The notes under the pieces were generated by a model. The model saw nothing but the letters and a program-made list of their open reading frames with translations. It was not told where the DNA came from and did not search any database. Below, one piece after another: positions 31,239-40,254 of a stretch of 64,000 nt of DNA (its first letter is position 1; every line of letters starts with the position of its first letter). The position numbers and the translations under genes were made by a program. The DNA is from Edaphobacter bradus. Its GTDB lineage: Bacteria > Acidobacteriota > Terriglobia > Terriglobales > Acidobacteriaceae. The DNA is taken from assembly GCF_025685645.1 (NCBI RefSeq), contig NZ_JAGSYF010000003.1:558001-622000 (forward strand). Direction: 5' to 3'.

Positions 31239-32227
31239 GCCACCCTGCCTAGAAAGCCGCCAGCGCCCAGAGCGCGCACCAGCAGCGCTGAACGAACCGC
31301 GAGCCCATGGCTCACCTGCTGCTCAATCGCCGACTGCGCTCCATCGGCGACCTCGCCCGTAATCTCAAGTCCGCGGATCATCGGCCCCGGATGCATCACC
31401 AGAGCCTGCGGTGCGCTGGCTGCCAGCCGATCCTCGTTGAGCTGGTAGCGCGAGATATAGTCCGCGAGATCGAGCTCAAGCCCCGCCAGCCGCTCACGCT
31501 GAATCCGCAGCATCATCGCGACGGCACGGCCGTTGGTGCCGGCTCGGCGCAACGCAGCATCGAAGTCCCGCTCGATCTCGACTCCTTCGCCAAGTCCCAG
31601 CGCCTCCTTCGGCAGCAGCTTCTCCGGGCCGCACAGAATCACCTTCGCGCCCAGCCGGGGCAGTAGCATCGCATTCGAGCGCGCCACGCGGCTATGCAGA
31701 ATGTCTCCCGTAATCACAACCGTCACTCCTGCCAGAGTCCTCTCATGCACGGTCGTCGCATTGAGCCCCAACCGCGTAAGTATCGCTCGCAGATCGAGCA
31801 GGGCCTGTGAAGGATGCTCGTGCATGCCGTCGCCTGCGTTCAGCACCGGCAACCCTGTCATCCTTGCCAGCAGCGACGGCGCTCCAGAGGACGCATGACG
31901 CAGGATGATGCACTCCGCTCCCAGGGCCCGCAGTGTCAGCCCTGTGTCCTTCAAGCTCTCGCCTTTTTCGATTGACGAAGACTTGTCGCTCACCAGCGTC
32001 GTCGTCGCGCCCAGCGACTTTGCAGCCAGTTCAAACGATGTCCTCGTCCGGGTACTCGACTCGTAGAACAAGAGCGCAATCGTGTGTCCCTCGAGCATCC
32101 GGACGCGGTCTGCGTGGGCCGTCTGCTCGATCCTCGCTGTCTCGCCCAACACCGCCGAGACCTCAGCCACCGACAGGTCGGCCACGCTGATCAGAGAGCC
32201 CTGCGCGTATCCCGGTCTTCCGCTCAT
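31235..32227 (-). CDS. pyrB: Aspartate carbamoyltransferase catalytic chain
   Basis: PyrB joins carbamoyl phosphate and aspartate, the committed step of pyrimidine synthesis. The carbamoyl-phosphate loop is FYESSTRTRTSFELAAKSLG, the lid region is HPSQALLDL, and the C-terminal MHPGPMIRGLEI is also conserved. I give the ATG at 32227 (MSGRPGYAQG); a TTG at 32242 is also possible and would overlap the pyrR stop as TTGA, giving 335 residues. No pyrI regulatory gene is nearby, so this is the form that works with PyrC or alone. Confidence 0.95.
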   Translation of the reverse strand: MSGRPGYAQGSLISVADLSVAEVSAVLGETARIEQTAHADRVRMLEGHTIALLFYESSTRTRTSFELAAKSLGATTTLVSDKSSSIEKGESLKDTGLTLRALGAECIILRHASSGAPSLLARMTGLPVLNAGDGMHEHPSQALLDLRAILTRLGLNATTVHERTLAGVTVVITGDILHSRVARSNAMLLPRLGAKVILCGPEKLLPKEALGLGEGVEIERDFDAALRRAGTNGRAVAMMLRIQRERLAGLELDLADYISRYQLNEDRLAASAPQALVMHPGPMIRGLEITGEVADGAQSAIEQQVSHGLAVRSALLVRALGAGGFLGRVA

Positions 32228-32238
32228 CGGCTCGTCCG

Positions 32239-32814
32239 TCAATCTACTCGCTCGACCAGCAGAACCTGCTCCTGCCCATCTATCTCGTTGAGCTTCACCT
32301 CGATGATCTCGCGGCTCGAGGTCGGGATTGACCGGCCCACAAAGGTGGCCTCAATCGGAAGCTCCCTGTGGCCGCGATCGATCAGCACCAGCAGCTGCAC
32401 GCTCTTCGGGCGGCCGTGGTCGAACAGCGCATCCAGCGCCGCGCGGATCGTCCTGCCGGTGTAGAGCACATCGTCCATGAGGATGATGTCGCGCCCATTC
32501 ACATCGAACCCAATCGCGCCCGGAACCACTTTGGGGCGCGGCCCTTCGGTCGAGAGGTCGTCGCGGTAGAAGCTGATGTCGAGCACGCCTGTATCCACGG
32601 GATGCCGCTCGATCTTCTCAATCATCGTTGCGAGCCGCTGCGCCAGCGGAACGCCGCGCCGCTTGATGCCGACCAGCCCCAGGTTGGTGCCGCCATTGTT
32701 CTTCTCTACGATCTCGTGCGCCAGTCGCACCAGCGTGCGCTCGATCTCCGACGCCGACATCAGCCGGCCCTTCTCGCGTATCTTTGGCTTCTCGCCTGTC
32801 GTCTCTGTGCTCAT
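32239..32814 (-). CDS. pyrR: Bifunctional pyr regulatory protein / uracil phosphoribosyltransferase
   Basis: PyrR binds pyr mRNA to attenuate transcription in some bacteria and has uracil phosphoribosyltransferase activity. The 191-residue protein has the PRPP-binding motif IILMDDVLYTGRTIRAALDA and the N-terminal TLVRLAHEIVEKNNGG block, plus a 20-residue N-terminal extension. It sits directly before pyrB. No PyrR-binding leader with an anti-terminator is visible ahead of it: only 36 bases separate it from the upstream zinc-ribbon gene. Confidence 0.94.
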   Translation of the reverse strand: MSTETTGEKPKIREKGRLMSASEIERTLVRLAHEIVEKNNGGTNLGLVGIKRRGVPLAQRLATMIEKIERHPVDTGVLDISFYRDDLSTEGPRPKVVPGAIGFDVNGRDIILMDDVLYTGRTIRAALDALFDHGRPKSVQLLVLIDRGHRELPIEATFVGRSIPTSSREIIEVKLNEIDGQEQVLLVERVD

Positions 32815-32850
32815 ACCGTTCCGCTAGATGATACCAGCCAATCCGTGGCT

Positions 32851-33546
32851 CTAGCTTCTGCTCCCGGTGAAGTAGCTGCCTCTGTTCCCCAGCATCCCGC
32901 CGACTACTCCACCCAGTGTAGACAGTGCCAGCACAATGCCTGCGCCCATGCCAAATCCCGCCAGCATCATTCCCACCTGAAACTCGGGCAGGTAAAGGTA
33001 ACCCCACGTCTCCTTCGGCTGAGGATTGGCCGCCGCTGTACGCTCAATCGCCGTGCGGAACTGCTCCGCCATCTGCGCATCGAAGCCCGCCAGATTGTGC
33101 AGCCCGTATCGCGCCACCAGCCCCGCGGCTGCCAGCGAAACCGCAAGCCAGCACACGACCACCAGCCCGACCACCAGCCCGATCCGCGCGCCGATGCGGC
33201 CGTCCATCCGCGCCTGCGGACGCCTCCTCTGATACAGCCCCAGCGCGATCAGCGACGCGCTGGTCGTCCATAGCAGGCTCAGCATTGAGAACGCCGCAAG
33301 GCGCATCGACGCCACGCTCAGCACCGCTGCCACTCCGCCCACCAGAACCGCACAGCGGATCGCCGTCTTCCACTCCACGTCGCGCGGCTTCGGCGGAGGC
33401 ATCGCGCCGGTCGTATCCACGGCCCCCGACTCCCCCTGCTCCGAACTCAGGAAGTAAAGCTGCTGCGCGCCGCAGTGCGGGCAGAACGAGGAAGCCCCCT
33501 GCTGCTCCGGCAGGTCTCCACCGCATCGGTGACAAAATTCTTGCAT
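32851..33546 (-). CDS. Zinc-ribbon integral membrane protein
   Basis: A 231-residue protein. The N-terminal zinc ribbon is CHRCGGDLPEQQGASSFCPH, completed by the next Cys (two CxxC pairs). Four membrane helices follow, in hydrophobic blocks around residues 62-85, 90-105, 125-150 and 195-225. No known family. It is just upstream of pyrR on the same strand (36-base gap) and probably shares the pyr promoter, though a pyrimidine role is not implied by its sequence. Confidence 0.75.
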   Translation of the reverse strand: MQEFCHRCGGDLPEQQGASSFCPHCGAQQLYFLSSEQGESGAVDTTGAMPPPKPRDVEWKTAIRCAVLVGGVAAVLSVASMRLAAFSMLSLLWTTSASLIALGLYQRRRPQARMDGRIGARIGLVVGLVVVCWLAVSLAAAGLVARYGLHNLAGFDAQMAEQFRTAIERTAAANPQPKETWGYLYLPEFQVGMMLAGFGMGAGIVLALSTLGGVVGGMLGNRGSYFTGSRS

Positions 33547-33613
33547 AAGCTAAAACCTATCCCACTGTGAAACCGGCGGCAAGCTGTGCCCGTAGAGAGA
33601 ACAAACACAAGGG

Positions 33614-34222
33614 CTATTCCAGCGCCTCGTTGACGTCGCGGACCAGGTTCCGCAGATAGCTGCGCTTGTTGAGCAGAGCGACCATTCCGTCCCGGGCCGC
33701 GGCCTTCCCGGCCTCGTCGCCTGCGTCCAACGTGTGATCCCAGCGCGCCCACAGCCCTTCCAGCTCCGCCTGCGTCTCCACCATCTTTGCGTCGAAGGTG
33801 TCTTTGGCCGTCATCAGGTCACGGCGCAGCTCCGGTTCATCCTCGCCCATCTGTTTGGCGGCGCGCATCTCCTGGAGCTGCATGTTGAGCTCAAAGACCT
33901 CTTCGAGCAGCTCAGGCGGGACGACCTGCTTCTTCTCCACCCCCGTCGCACGCGCGGCGTCGGTCGCGGCCTTCGACTGCTCCTCCATCTCGATCCCTTC
34001 AAGCTTCAGCAGATACTGTGTCCGCAGGATGGGGTCCTTCAGGGTACGGTATGCATCGTTGAGGTGCGAGGACTGCGCCAGCGCGGCCTCCTGCTCGGCC
34101 AGCGGCTTGCCGGCGAAGCGGTCGGGATGCAACTTGCGGCTCAGCGTGTAGAACTGCCTTTCGAGCGCGGCGGTGTCGAGCGCGAGCCTCGGCGGGAGAG
34201 AGAAGACCTCAAAGTACGTCAT
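33614..34222 (-). CDS. hscB: Fe-S assembly co-chaperone HscB
   Basis: HscB is a J-domain co-chaperone that brings IscU to the Hsp70 HscA for cluster release. The J domain is in residues 1-75 with the HPD signature in LHPDRFAGK, and the C-terminal helical IscU-binding domain starts around ELLEEVFELNMQLQEMRAAK. At 202 residues it is slightly longer than the E. coli protein. It is the last gene of the iscR-iscS-iscU-iscA-hscB run; no hscA follows in the window. The ATG at 34222 is preferred over an in-frame TTG one codon earlier. Confidence 0.92.
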   Translation of the reverse strand: MTYFEVFSLPPRLALDTAALERQFYTLSRKLHPDRFAGKPLAEQEAALAQSSHLNDAYRTLKDPILRTQYLLKLEGIEMEEQSKAATDAARATGVEKKQVVPPELLEEVFELNMQLQEMRAAKQMGEDEPELRRDLMTAKDTFDAKMVETQAELEGLWARWDHTLDAGDEAGKAAARDGMVALLNKRSYLRNLVRDVNEALE

Positions 34223-34260
34223 CAATCTCTATTGTAGGGAGTTCAGGGTGCTTTTCGAGA

Positions 34261-34761
34261 CTAGGCCGAAAAACTCGATCCGCACCCGCAGCTCTTGGTG
34301 GAGTTGGGGTTGATGAAGTTGAAGCCCTGGCGCATCAGCGCCTCTTCAAAGTCGAGCACCATGCCGGCGAGATAGAGGAAGCTCTTGGGGTCAACGAAGA
34401 GTCGGATCGGCGCGCCGTTGGTGGGGTCACCCGCCGTCTGGACTCCAGCACCGAAGACAAATACGCGGTCGCGCTCGCGAGGCTGCGAGTCGAAGCGAAT
34501 TGAATAGCTCAACCCGGAGCAGCCGCCGCCCTGGATGCCTACGCGCAGCCCGCCTTGCTCCGGCGAGACGCCCTCCTTGGCCATGGCGATGCGGATGCGC
34601 TTCAGCGCCTTTTCGGTGATCTCGATGGCTGCCTTGGCGCGGGGCTGCCGGCCCTCGGCGGTCAACAGGGTCATCCCGGCGAGAGGATTCTTCTCCGGCT
34701 GCGCAGCCTGGTTCCGGCTGGCCTCCATCTCCGCCGCGGTTTGTAGTGTCACCATCGCCAT
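34261..34761 (-). CDS. iscA: A-type iron-sulfur carrier protein
   Basis: A 166-residue HesB/IscA-type scaffold or carrier. The conserved cysteines are in GGGCSGLSYSIRF and CGCGSSFSA. A 50-residue N-terminal extension (MAMVTLQTAAEMEASRNQAA onward) is not typical of the family; internal starts would remove it, for example near KAAIEITEKAL. It sits between iscU and hscB. It could equally be called erpA-like; the motif does not separate them. Confidence 0.92.
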   Translation of the reverse strand: MAMVTLQTAAEMEASRNQAAQPEKNPLAGMTLLTAEGRQPRAKAAIEITEKALKRIRIAMAKEGVSPEQGGLRVGIQGGGCSGLSYSIRFDSQPRERDRVFVFGAGVQTAGDPTNGAPIRLFVDPKSFLYLAGMVLDFEEALMRQGFNFINPNSTKSCGCGSSFSA

Positions 34762-34834
34762 ATCGTTTGTTCCTAAAGCAAGACGGTAGGGCGCGGTCGT
34801 CCCGCACCGCTACCGTCTGGATGTTTCGTCGAGC

Positions 34835-35254
34835 TTAGTGGGCCGCTGCAGTTGCGGTTGCCGCCTCGACGACGTTGTTCTTCTTCTTCCAATCGCCGAT
34901 CGCCGCGCGGATCGCATCCTCAGCCAGCACCGAGCAATGAATCTTTACCGGAGGAAGCGACAGCTCCTTCACGATGTCGGTGTTCGAGATCGCCAGCGCC
35001 TCATCGACCGTCTTGCCCTTCACCCACTCGGTCGCGAGCGAGCTGGAGGCGATGGCCGAGCCGCAGCCGAAGGTCTTGAACTTCGCGTCCTCGATCACCT
35101 GAGTCTCGGGGTTCACCTTGATCTGCAGGCGCATGACGTCGCCGCACTCGGGGGCGCCGACCAAGCCGGTACCAACCTCAGTCGCGCTCTTGTCCAGCGT
35201 GCCGACGTTACGGGGGTGATTGTAGTGGTCTACGACCTTGTCGCTATATGACAT
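34835..35254 (-). CDS. iscU: Iron-sulfur cluster scaffold IscU
   Basis: IscU is the scaffold on which IscS-derived sulfur and iron form a cluster. The 139-residue protein has the three conserved cysteines (GAPECGDVM, FKTFGCGSAIASSS, KIHCS) and the LPPVK motif that HscA recognises. The tail is a short Ala/Thr stretch. It is separated from iscS by about 1.9 kb that holds a phospholipase-like gene and a degenerate sequence, an unusual break in the operon. Confidence 0.96.
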   Translation of the reverse strand: MSYSDKVVDHYNHPRNVGTLDKSATEVGTGLVGAPECGDVMRLQIKVNPETQVIEDAKFKTFGCGSAIASSSLATEWVKGKTVDEALAISNTDIVKELSLPPVKIHCSVLAEDAIRAAIGDWKKKNNVVEAATATAAAH

Positions 35255-35402
35255 GATGTGATCCTCGCTTAGTTAGATGATAACTCGGACTGTTTTGGTG
35301 CGCCATAGCCTCCCCTTCCAAAAAAATTCTGGCCCTTTTGTTTCCAACAACTCCCGGGAATGCTTCCTTACAGCCCGCCCCTCCAAACCCTCTGCCCGGC
35401 GT

Positions 35403-35600
35403 CCCATCCCGGGCGTCCCTATCCAGGAGACCGCCTTGTAACCCCGCCCATCCACCCCTGGCACCTCTGCAGCCGCCTTCCTCGCCTCCCAGGCCTTCTT
35501 CCTCAACGGCGGCCAGCCACTCTATGTCTCCCGCGTAACACCCTCCAGCGGAAGCACTTCCGCCCCCACCCCCGACCACTACGCCTGCGCCCTCATCGCC
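35403..35600 (+). pseudogene. Possible relic of a phage tail-sheath gene
   Basis: This 350-base non-coding gap (35255-35601) carries, on the plus strand, a frame that reads PGVPIQETAL, an in-frame TAA (35439-35441), then PRPSTPGTSAAAF, LASQAFFLNGGQPLYVSRVT and TPDHYACALIAI. These match, in order, the N-terminal PGVYxxE, GTSTAAF, the FFxNGGxxxYVVRV block and a later DY..AL motif of contractile tail-sheath proteins, with the sequence between them deleted. It runs antisense to the isc genes. I am not certain; it could be chance in a GC-rich stretch. Confidence 0.35.
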
Positions 35601-35601
35601 A

Positions 35602-37041
35602 TTACTTCGTGCCCTCCTCTACCTCCGGCCCATACGTCGGGAACGGCAGCGGCTCATTGCTCGTCGGCATCCCGCGAAGCGTCGTCAGATCGGCCTGCAG
35701 CGCCTGCCATTCCTTGTCGTGCTTCTTTGTCGCGAACTCCACGTTCATATCTGCGTAGTACGCCAGAATGTCCTCTTTGATCCCGGGAGGAATCGGCTGC
35801 GTAGGCTTTGCCGCCAGCACGTGCACCAGCTTGCGGTACGTCTCATCCGTCAGCGGATATCCGCCCGGCTTCACCACCGCGCCCGTATCCAGGTCGCGAT
35901 TGCGAAGCGGATGCCGCGGATCGCCGCTCCCCGGAACCACCGCCTGAGAGGCCCCGGGCTTCGCCGGCAGTGGATCCGAAGGTGGAGGCTGCGAGTGCGT
36001 ATCCGTCGCCGCCGCCTGCTTCGCTCCCTCCCCAGTAGCCGGTGGAGGCGTAAACCGTCGCAGCGTCGCGTTCAATAGGTCCGTCGACTGCAGTAGCGAG
36101 TGCACATACTCTTGGTCCGTACCCACCGTCGGACCCTTCACCGCCGTAAACTTGATCGGCCCCACCTTCGGCATAATCCAGATCAGCCCCGCCAGCGAGT
36201 ACGTCCCGATCCCCGGCTTCGCCCGGTATTGCTCCCAGTTATTCTCCGCATCCACCTTCGCCAGCTCCGCCGTCAGTCGCTGCATCTCCGGCGAATCCAT
36301 CACCGGCGGCTCGTGCTTTTTGTGCAGAACAGTCACCGCATACGACACCCGCGGGATAAAGCTTCGCACCGCGAACCGATACCCCTTCACGTTCACCTTC
36401 CTCCCCTTGCCCTTTGAGAAGTCCTCCGCAAGCCCATACGTCTGGTAGAACGCCAGCTCCAGCTGCCGCTGCGGAACCTCCAGCCCCACATGCTTCAGGT
36501 AGTACATCGGAGCAAACCTTCGATGCGCAATCTCGTTAATGTCGAACGCATACTCCGTCCGCACATGCTCCGACGGTCCTTGCGCATAGTTCACCGTGCC
36601 TCCGTAGCGCTTCGCCAGCTTCGGAAACTCTACCGGCACTGCATGGTTCGTCGCCTCCGAGTGACCAATACTGTCCCCGATAAAGTGCGACAGCGCTCCC
36701 ACCGCGAACGCCAGTTCGTCCGCGTTCCCCGCATTGCGAAACAGGTTCACTACAAAGTCCCCCGACCGCACATAATGCGTCAGGTTCGAGAAGAACGAAT
36801 CGCCAAACGGATAGTAGCCAATGTCCTGGATCACGCACCCGCCGTACGCATACGCCCGCGCATGCTCGATCTGGGCGTCGGTCAGCGTGGGGTACCTGCT
36901 CTTCAGCAGAGGAACAATCGACGCGTCCCACGTCAGGTCGATCAGCTGCTCGTGCGTCAGCAGCGAGTAGCCGCCTGCGGAAGGCGCCGCAAACAGACAA
37001 AGGAGAAGAACCGCAGTACGAACCCGTGAGATCGTTTGCAT
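35602..37041 (-). CDS. Zinc-dependent phospholipase C-like exported protein
   Basis: A 479-residue exported protein with a signal peptide (VLLLCLFAAPSAGGYSLLTH) and the zinc-dependent phospholipase C/S1-P1-like start YSLLTHEQLIDLTWD. Conserved metal-binding His/Asp residues appear in FAVGALSHFIGDSIGHSEAT and in the EHVRTEYAFDI region. The C-terminal half is Pro-rich. Natural substrate unknown. It is on the same strand as the isc genes but lies between iscS and iscU, where it has no obvious role. Confidence 0.82.
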   Translation of the reverse strand: MQTISRVRTAVLLLCLFAAPSAGGYSLLTHEQLIDLTWDASIVPLLKSRYPTLTDAQIEHARAYAYGGCVIQDIGYYPFGDSFFSNLTHYVRSGDFVVNLFRNAGNADELAFAVGALSHFIGDSIGHSEATNHAVPVEFPKLAKRYGGTVNYAQGPSEHVRTEYAFDINEIAHRRFAPMYYLKHVGLEVPQRQLELAFYQTYGLAEDFSKGKGRKVNVKGYRFAVRSFIPRVSYAVTVLHKKHEPPVMDSPEMQRLTAELAKVDAENNWEQYRAKPGIGTYSLAGLIWIMPKVGPIKFTAVKGPTVGTDQEYVHSLLQSTDLLNATLRRFTPPPATGEGAKQAAATDTHSQPPPSDPLPAKPGASQAVVPGSGDPRHPLRNRDLDTGAVVKPGGYPLTDETYRKLVHVLAAKPTQPIPPGIKEDILAYYADMNVEFATKKHDKEWQALQADLTTLRGMPTSNEPLPFPTYGPEVEEGTK

Positions 37042-37176
37042 TCGTTCTGCCGCACAGTATCGGAGAGGCGGCTTTTCCTATGACGATAAAAGCGGCTCTC
37101 GCGATGGCCGTTCGCAAACAAACAAAAGGGCGCAGCCGAAGCCGCGCCCCTCCTTCGCAATCCGAATGCCGAACTC

Positions 37177-38457
37177 TTAGTGCGCCGCCCACTCGATCTT
37201 CGAGAGGTCGATGCCCTCCTTCACCATCTCGTACAACGGGCTCAGTTCACGCAGCTTCTTCACGACGTCGATAACCTTGTCGGCCACATAATCGACCTCG
37301 GCCCTGGTGTTGAAGCGTCCCAGACCAAACCGGATCGAACTGTGCGCCACATCGTCACCCAGACCGAGCGCTTTCAGCACGTAGCTCGGCTCGAGCGTCG
37401 CGGAGGTGCAGGCCGAACCCGACGAAACCGCGACGTCGTTGATGCCCATCAGCAGGCTCTCGCCCTCGACGTACACAAAGCTCATGTTGAGGTTGCCGGG
37501 CAGGTGGTGCTCCATGTTGCCGTTGACGTGGACGTAGTCGAGAGCGGACTCAAGCTTGTTCTTCAGGTAGTCACGCAGATCGGTCTCGCGCTTCGCCTCG
37601 GCCTCCATCTCACTCTGGCAGATCTCGGCCGCCGCACCCAGGCCAACGATTCCCGGCACGTTCAGTGTGCCCGAACGCATGCCGCGCTCATGGCCGCCGC
37701 CGTTAATCTGCTCGGAGATCTGCACTCGCGGGTTACGCCGGCGAACATACAGCGCGCCCACGCCCTTCGGCCCGTAGATCTTGTGGCCCGAGAGCGACAT
37801 TACGTCGATGTTGTCCTTCTGGACGTCGACGGGAATCTTGCCCACGGCCTGCACGCCGTCCGTGTGGAATAGGATGCCCTTCTCGTGGCAGATCGTGCCG
37901 ATCTCGCGGATGGGCTGGACGACGCCGATCTCATTGTTCGCAAACATGATCGAGACGAGGATCGTCTTGTCGTCGATGGCGCGCTTGAGGTCTTCGATGT
38001 CGATTAGGCCGTCGTCCCCGACAGGCAGGTACGTCACGCGGTAGCCCTGCTTCTCGAGCTTCTTGCACGTGTCGAGTACGGCCTTGTGCTCGGTGACCTG
38101 CGTGATGATGTGGTTGCCACGCTCGCGGTACATCTCCGCGATGCCCTTCAGCGCCAGGTTGTTCGACTCCGTCGCGCCGGAGGTGAAGATGATCTCCTTG
38201 GCGGTCGCGCCGATCATCTTCGCCACCTGCTCGCGGGCACGCTCGACGGCCTTCTCGGCCTCCCAACCGAAGGAGTGGTTGCGGCTGGCTGCATTGCCGA
38301 AGGTCGAGGTGAAGTACGGCATCATCGCCTCAAGCACGCGCGGATCGAGCGGCGTCGTCGCGTGGTTGTCCATGTAGATCGGCAGATGCACACCCTCAGG
38401 CAATGACTTCGATGACTCCGTAACCACGACTCCAATTCCGTTTCCATTGGTGCTCAT
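37177..38457 (-). CDS. iscS: Cysteine desulfurase IscS
   Basis: IscS removes sulfur from cysteine with PLP and passes it to IscU and other acceptors. The 426-residue product has [20 protein letters not shown], the PLP-lysine region [20 protein letters not shown] and the active Cys in [21 protein letters not shown] chose the ATG at 38457 (MSTNGNG); an in-frame upstream start at 38487 adds ten non-conserved residues. It follows the iscR-like regulator by 54 bases on the same strand. Confidence 0.96.
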   Translation of the reverse strand: MSTNGNGIGVVVTESSKSLPEGVHLPIYMDNHATTPLDPRVLEAMMPYFTSTFGNAASRNHSFGWEAEKAVERAREQVAKMIGATAKEIIFTSGATESNNLALKGIAEMYRERGNHIITQVTEHKAVLDTCKKLEKQGYRVTYLPVGDDGLIDIEDLKRAIDDKTILVSIMFANNEIGVVQPIREIGTICHEKGILFHTDGVQAVGKIPVDVQKDNIDVMSLSGHKIYGPKGVGALYVRRRNPRVQISEQINGGGHERGMRSGTLNVPGIVGLGAAAEICQSEMEAEAKRETDLRDYLKNKLESALDYVHVNGNMEHHLPGNLNMSFVYVEGESLLMGINDVAVSSGSACTSATLEPSYVLKALGLGDDVAHSSIRFGLGRFNTRAEVDYVADKVIDVVKKLRELSPLYEMVKEGIDLSKIEWAAH

Positions 38458-38511
38458 ATCGTTCCCACTCCCATTTGTTCGTCTCAAACTTGTGTGCTGC
38501 CTGTGCCTTCG

Positions 38512-38973
38512 CTAAATCGCAATACTCACCAGACCGCCGCCAACCGGCGCTGCCGGATGTTCAGCCTCGCTGGTCTCCACCAGGTCTGCAATATAGATAC
38601 CGCTCAGCAGCTCTTTGATGCTGTCGTTCACCTTGCGCAATGGTTCTTTGATGGTGCAGGTGCTTGTCAGGTCGCAGGCTCCGTGAATCGTGATGCAGCT
38701 TGTAATAAAAAGCGGACCGTCGATCACGCGGATGACCTCAACCGCCGAGATCTCTGTGGCAGGTTTCGCCAGAGCGTATCCGCCGTTGGTGCCGGCATGC
38801 GAGACCAGCAGTCGGGCCTTGGCCAGCGTCTGCAGGATCTTCGCCAGAAGCTGCGGCGGAATGTGGTACGCCTCCGCGATGTCCTTGGCGCTGTGGGCGC
38901 TGCCGCCCTTCTGCTCCGCCAGGTACTTCAGAGCCATCAGGCCGTAATCCGCTTTTTTGGTAAGCCTAAGCAT
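38512..38973 (-). CDS. iscR: Rrf2-family regulator, IscR-like
   Basis: A 153-residue Rrf2 winged-helix regulator (MLRLTKKADYGLMALKYLAE). Three cysteines, C-x6-C-x5-C in SCITIHGACDLTSTCTIKE, match the iron-sulfur-binding position of IscR, so it probably senses cluster supply and controls the isc genes it precedes. The open frame continues 40 residues upstream (to 39093), but the family always begins near MLRLT, so I use the ATG at 38973. Confidence 0.85.
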   Translation of the reverse strand: MLRLTKKADYGLMALKYLAEQKGGSAHSAKDIAEAYHIPPQLLAKILQTLAKARLLVSHAGTNGGYALAKPATEISAVEVIRVIDGPLFITSCITIHGACDLTSTCTIKEPLRKVNDSIKELLSGIYIADLVETSEAEHPAAPVGGGLVSIAI

Positions 38974-39191
38974 GATTGCGTTGCGGATGTCGAATGCCGA
39001 CAATTCCAGTCCTAGATAGTGTACGTCGATCAGGGCCATCAGGCAACCGGCTTTCTCGCAGCGACCTCCGTTCCCGGCAGAAGATTCGGCCACTTTTGTG
39101 CTTCTGAATTACGGCCGAAAAAACGTGCTCAAACCCTGTTGACAAGGCATCTTTGGACGGGCAGAATCCTTCCCATCACTAACTCCCCGTC

Positions 39192-39350
39192 ATGACTGCC
39201 ACCTGCAAACACCCTATCGTGAAGATCGTCTCCCGGGACGAGGACGCTGAGTTTGTCGAATGCCAGAGCTGCGGAGAAATCTTTGATTCCGCAGAGTTTA
39301 GCGACATCGCCATCGAAGAGGAAGAAGGGGTCGAGACCCCCGACGATTAG
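39192..39350 (+). CDS. Small acidic CxxC protein
   Basis: A 52-residue protein starting MTATCKHPIVKIVSRDEDAE. It has a CKH...CQSCGE arrangement (Cys5, Cys25 and Cys28, with His7) that could bind zinc, and a strongly acidic tail (SDIAIEEEEGVETPDD). The frame is clean, with an ATG start and a TAG stop, and lies alone on the plus strand between iscR and pgsA. It resembles small zinc-ribbon proteins common in Acidobacteriota, but I know no named family. Confidence 0.6.
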   Translation: MTATCKHPIVKIVSRDEDAEFVECQSCGEIFDSAEFSDIAIEEEEGVETPDD

Positions 39351-39417
39351 CCCATCCGGCTCACTCCGCGGCTTGGAGATTCTCCCGTGCCGCAAGTGTG
39401 TGTCTCTCCGCCCGACG

Positions 39418-39990
39418 CTAAACTGCGGTCGGCTGCTGGGAGTTCACCCGCCGAATCACGATCCACGCGTACTGCGCGGCCGACACCGGCGCCAGCACCG
39501 CAATCGCCCGCAGCAGCCCATCCCGCACTGCCGCCAGGTGAAGCGACGAAGACAGCCGCTCAATCATCACTACGACCACACCGGTGATCTGCACCAGCGT
39601 ATTGAACTTGCCGAGAATGCTAGGCCGGAAGTCCCGCAGCGTGCTCGTAGCAAATAGCAGCGTCGAGATCAACAGAATCCCCAGGTCGCGGCTGAACACC
39701 AGCACAGTCACGTAGCGCGGAATCAGCCCCACGTGCGTCAGCACCACAAAAAGCGTGCTCAAAAGCAGTTTGTCCGCGATCGGATCAAGATACTGTCCCA
39801 GCGTCGTCCGCTGGCTCAGCCACCGGGCCAGCAGCCCATCCAGGGCATCGCTCAGGCCGGCCAGCATAAAAAGCCCAAACGCGACTCGGTAGTTGTTATC
39901 GAGTATCTCGATGACGAGGAAAGGAATAATAAACAGCCGCATCAGCGTGAGCAGATTCGGCGCGGCTCGAAATTGATCAAGGAAAGTCAC
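39418..39990 (-). CDS. pgsA: CDP-diacylglycerol-glycerol-3-phosphate 3-phosphatidyltransferase
   Basis: PgsA makes phosphatidylglycerol phosphate, the first step to phosphatidylglycerol, in the inner membrane. The 190-residue protein has the CDP-alcohol phosphatidyltransferase motif D-G-x2-A-R-x8-G-x3-D-x3-D in DALDGLLARWLSQRTTLGQY followed by LDPIADKLL, and about five membrane helices. The start at 39990 (MTFLDQFRAAPNLLTLMR) is typical. It is a free-standing gene on the minus strand upstream of tRNA-Val. Confidence 0.92.
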   Translation of the reverse strand: MTFLDQFRAAPNLLTLMRLFIIPFLVIEILDNNYRVAFGLFMLAGLSDALDGLLARWLSQRTTLGQYLDPIADKLLLSTLFVVLTHVGLIPRYVTVLVFSRDLGILLISTLLFATSTLRDFRPSILGKFNTLVQITGVVVVMIERLSSSLHLAAVRDGLLRAIAVLAPVSAAQYAWIVIRRVNSQQPTAV

Positions 39991-40171
39991 GTACGGCAGG
40001 CAGGTTCATCCTACCATTGTCACATTGCCAAATCGCTTTCGGCTCGATTTGCCGGGAACCGCCCGGGACATATACACTCAACAGAGCGGGAACGCCTCCC
40101 AGGCGCCGCTTCCCCATGGCATTGCTCCTCTGGAACCACGGACGAAGCAGATGCGATCGGGAAAAGATTAC

Positions 40172-40248
40172 AGGCGCGTAGCTCAGTTGGTTAGAGCGCT
40201 ACCTTGACACGGTAGAGGTCAGCGGTTCGAATCCGCTCGTGCCTACCA
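40172..40248 (+). tRNA. tRNA-Val (GAC)
   Basis: A complete 77-base tRNA including the encoded ACCA end. The acceptor stem AGGCGCG/CGTGCCT has one G-T pair. The D arm is GCTC..GAGC, the anticodon stem CTACC/GGTAG encloses loop TTGACAC (anticodon GAC, valine), and the T arm is AGCGG/CCGCT with loop TTCGAAT. The 3' half is the attachment site of the integrated element that follows. Confidence 0.95.
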
Positions 40249-40250
40249 CT
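40204..40250 (+). repeat. attL core: 47-bp repeat of the tRNA-Val 3' end
   Basis: These 47 bases, from the anticodon loop to two bases beyond the CCA end, recur without a mismatch at 51457-51503. The integrase gene ends five bases from this copy. This is the classic result of tyrosine-recombinase insertion into a tRNA 3' end that leaves the tRNA intact. Confidence 0.92.
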
Positions 40251-40254
40251 CAAA

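Noticed and set aside
32815..32850. A PyrR-dependent attenuator ahead of pyrR
   Set aside because: Only 36 bases separate pyrR from the upstream gene, with no anti-terminator or terminator pair.
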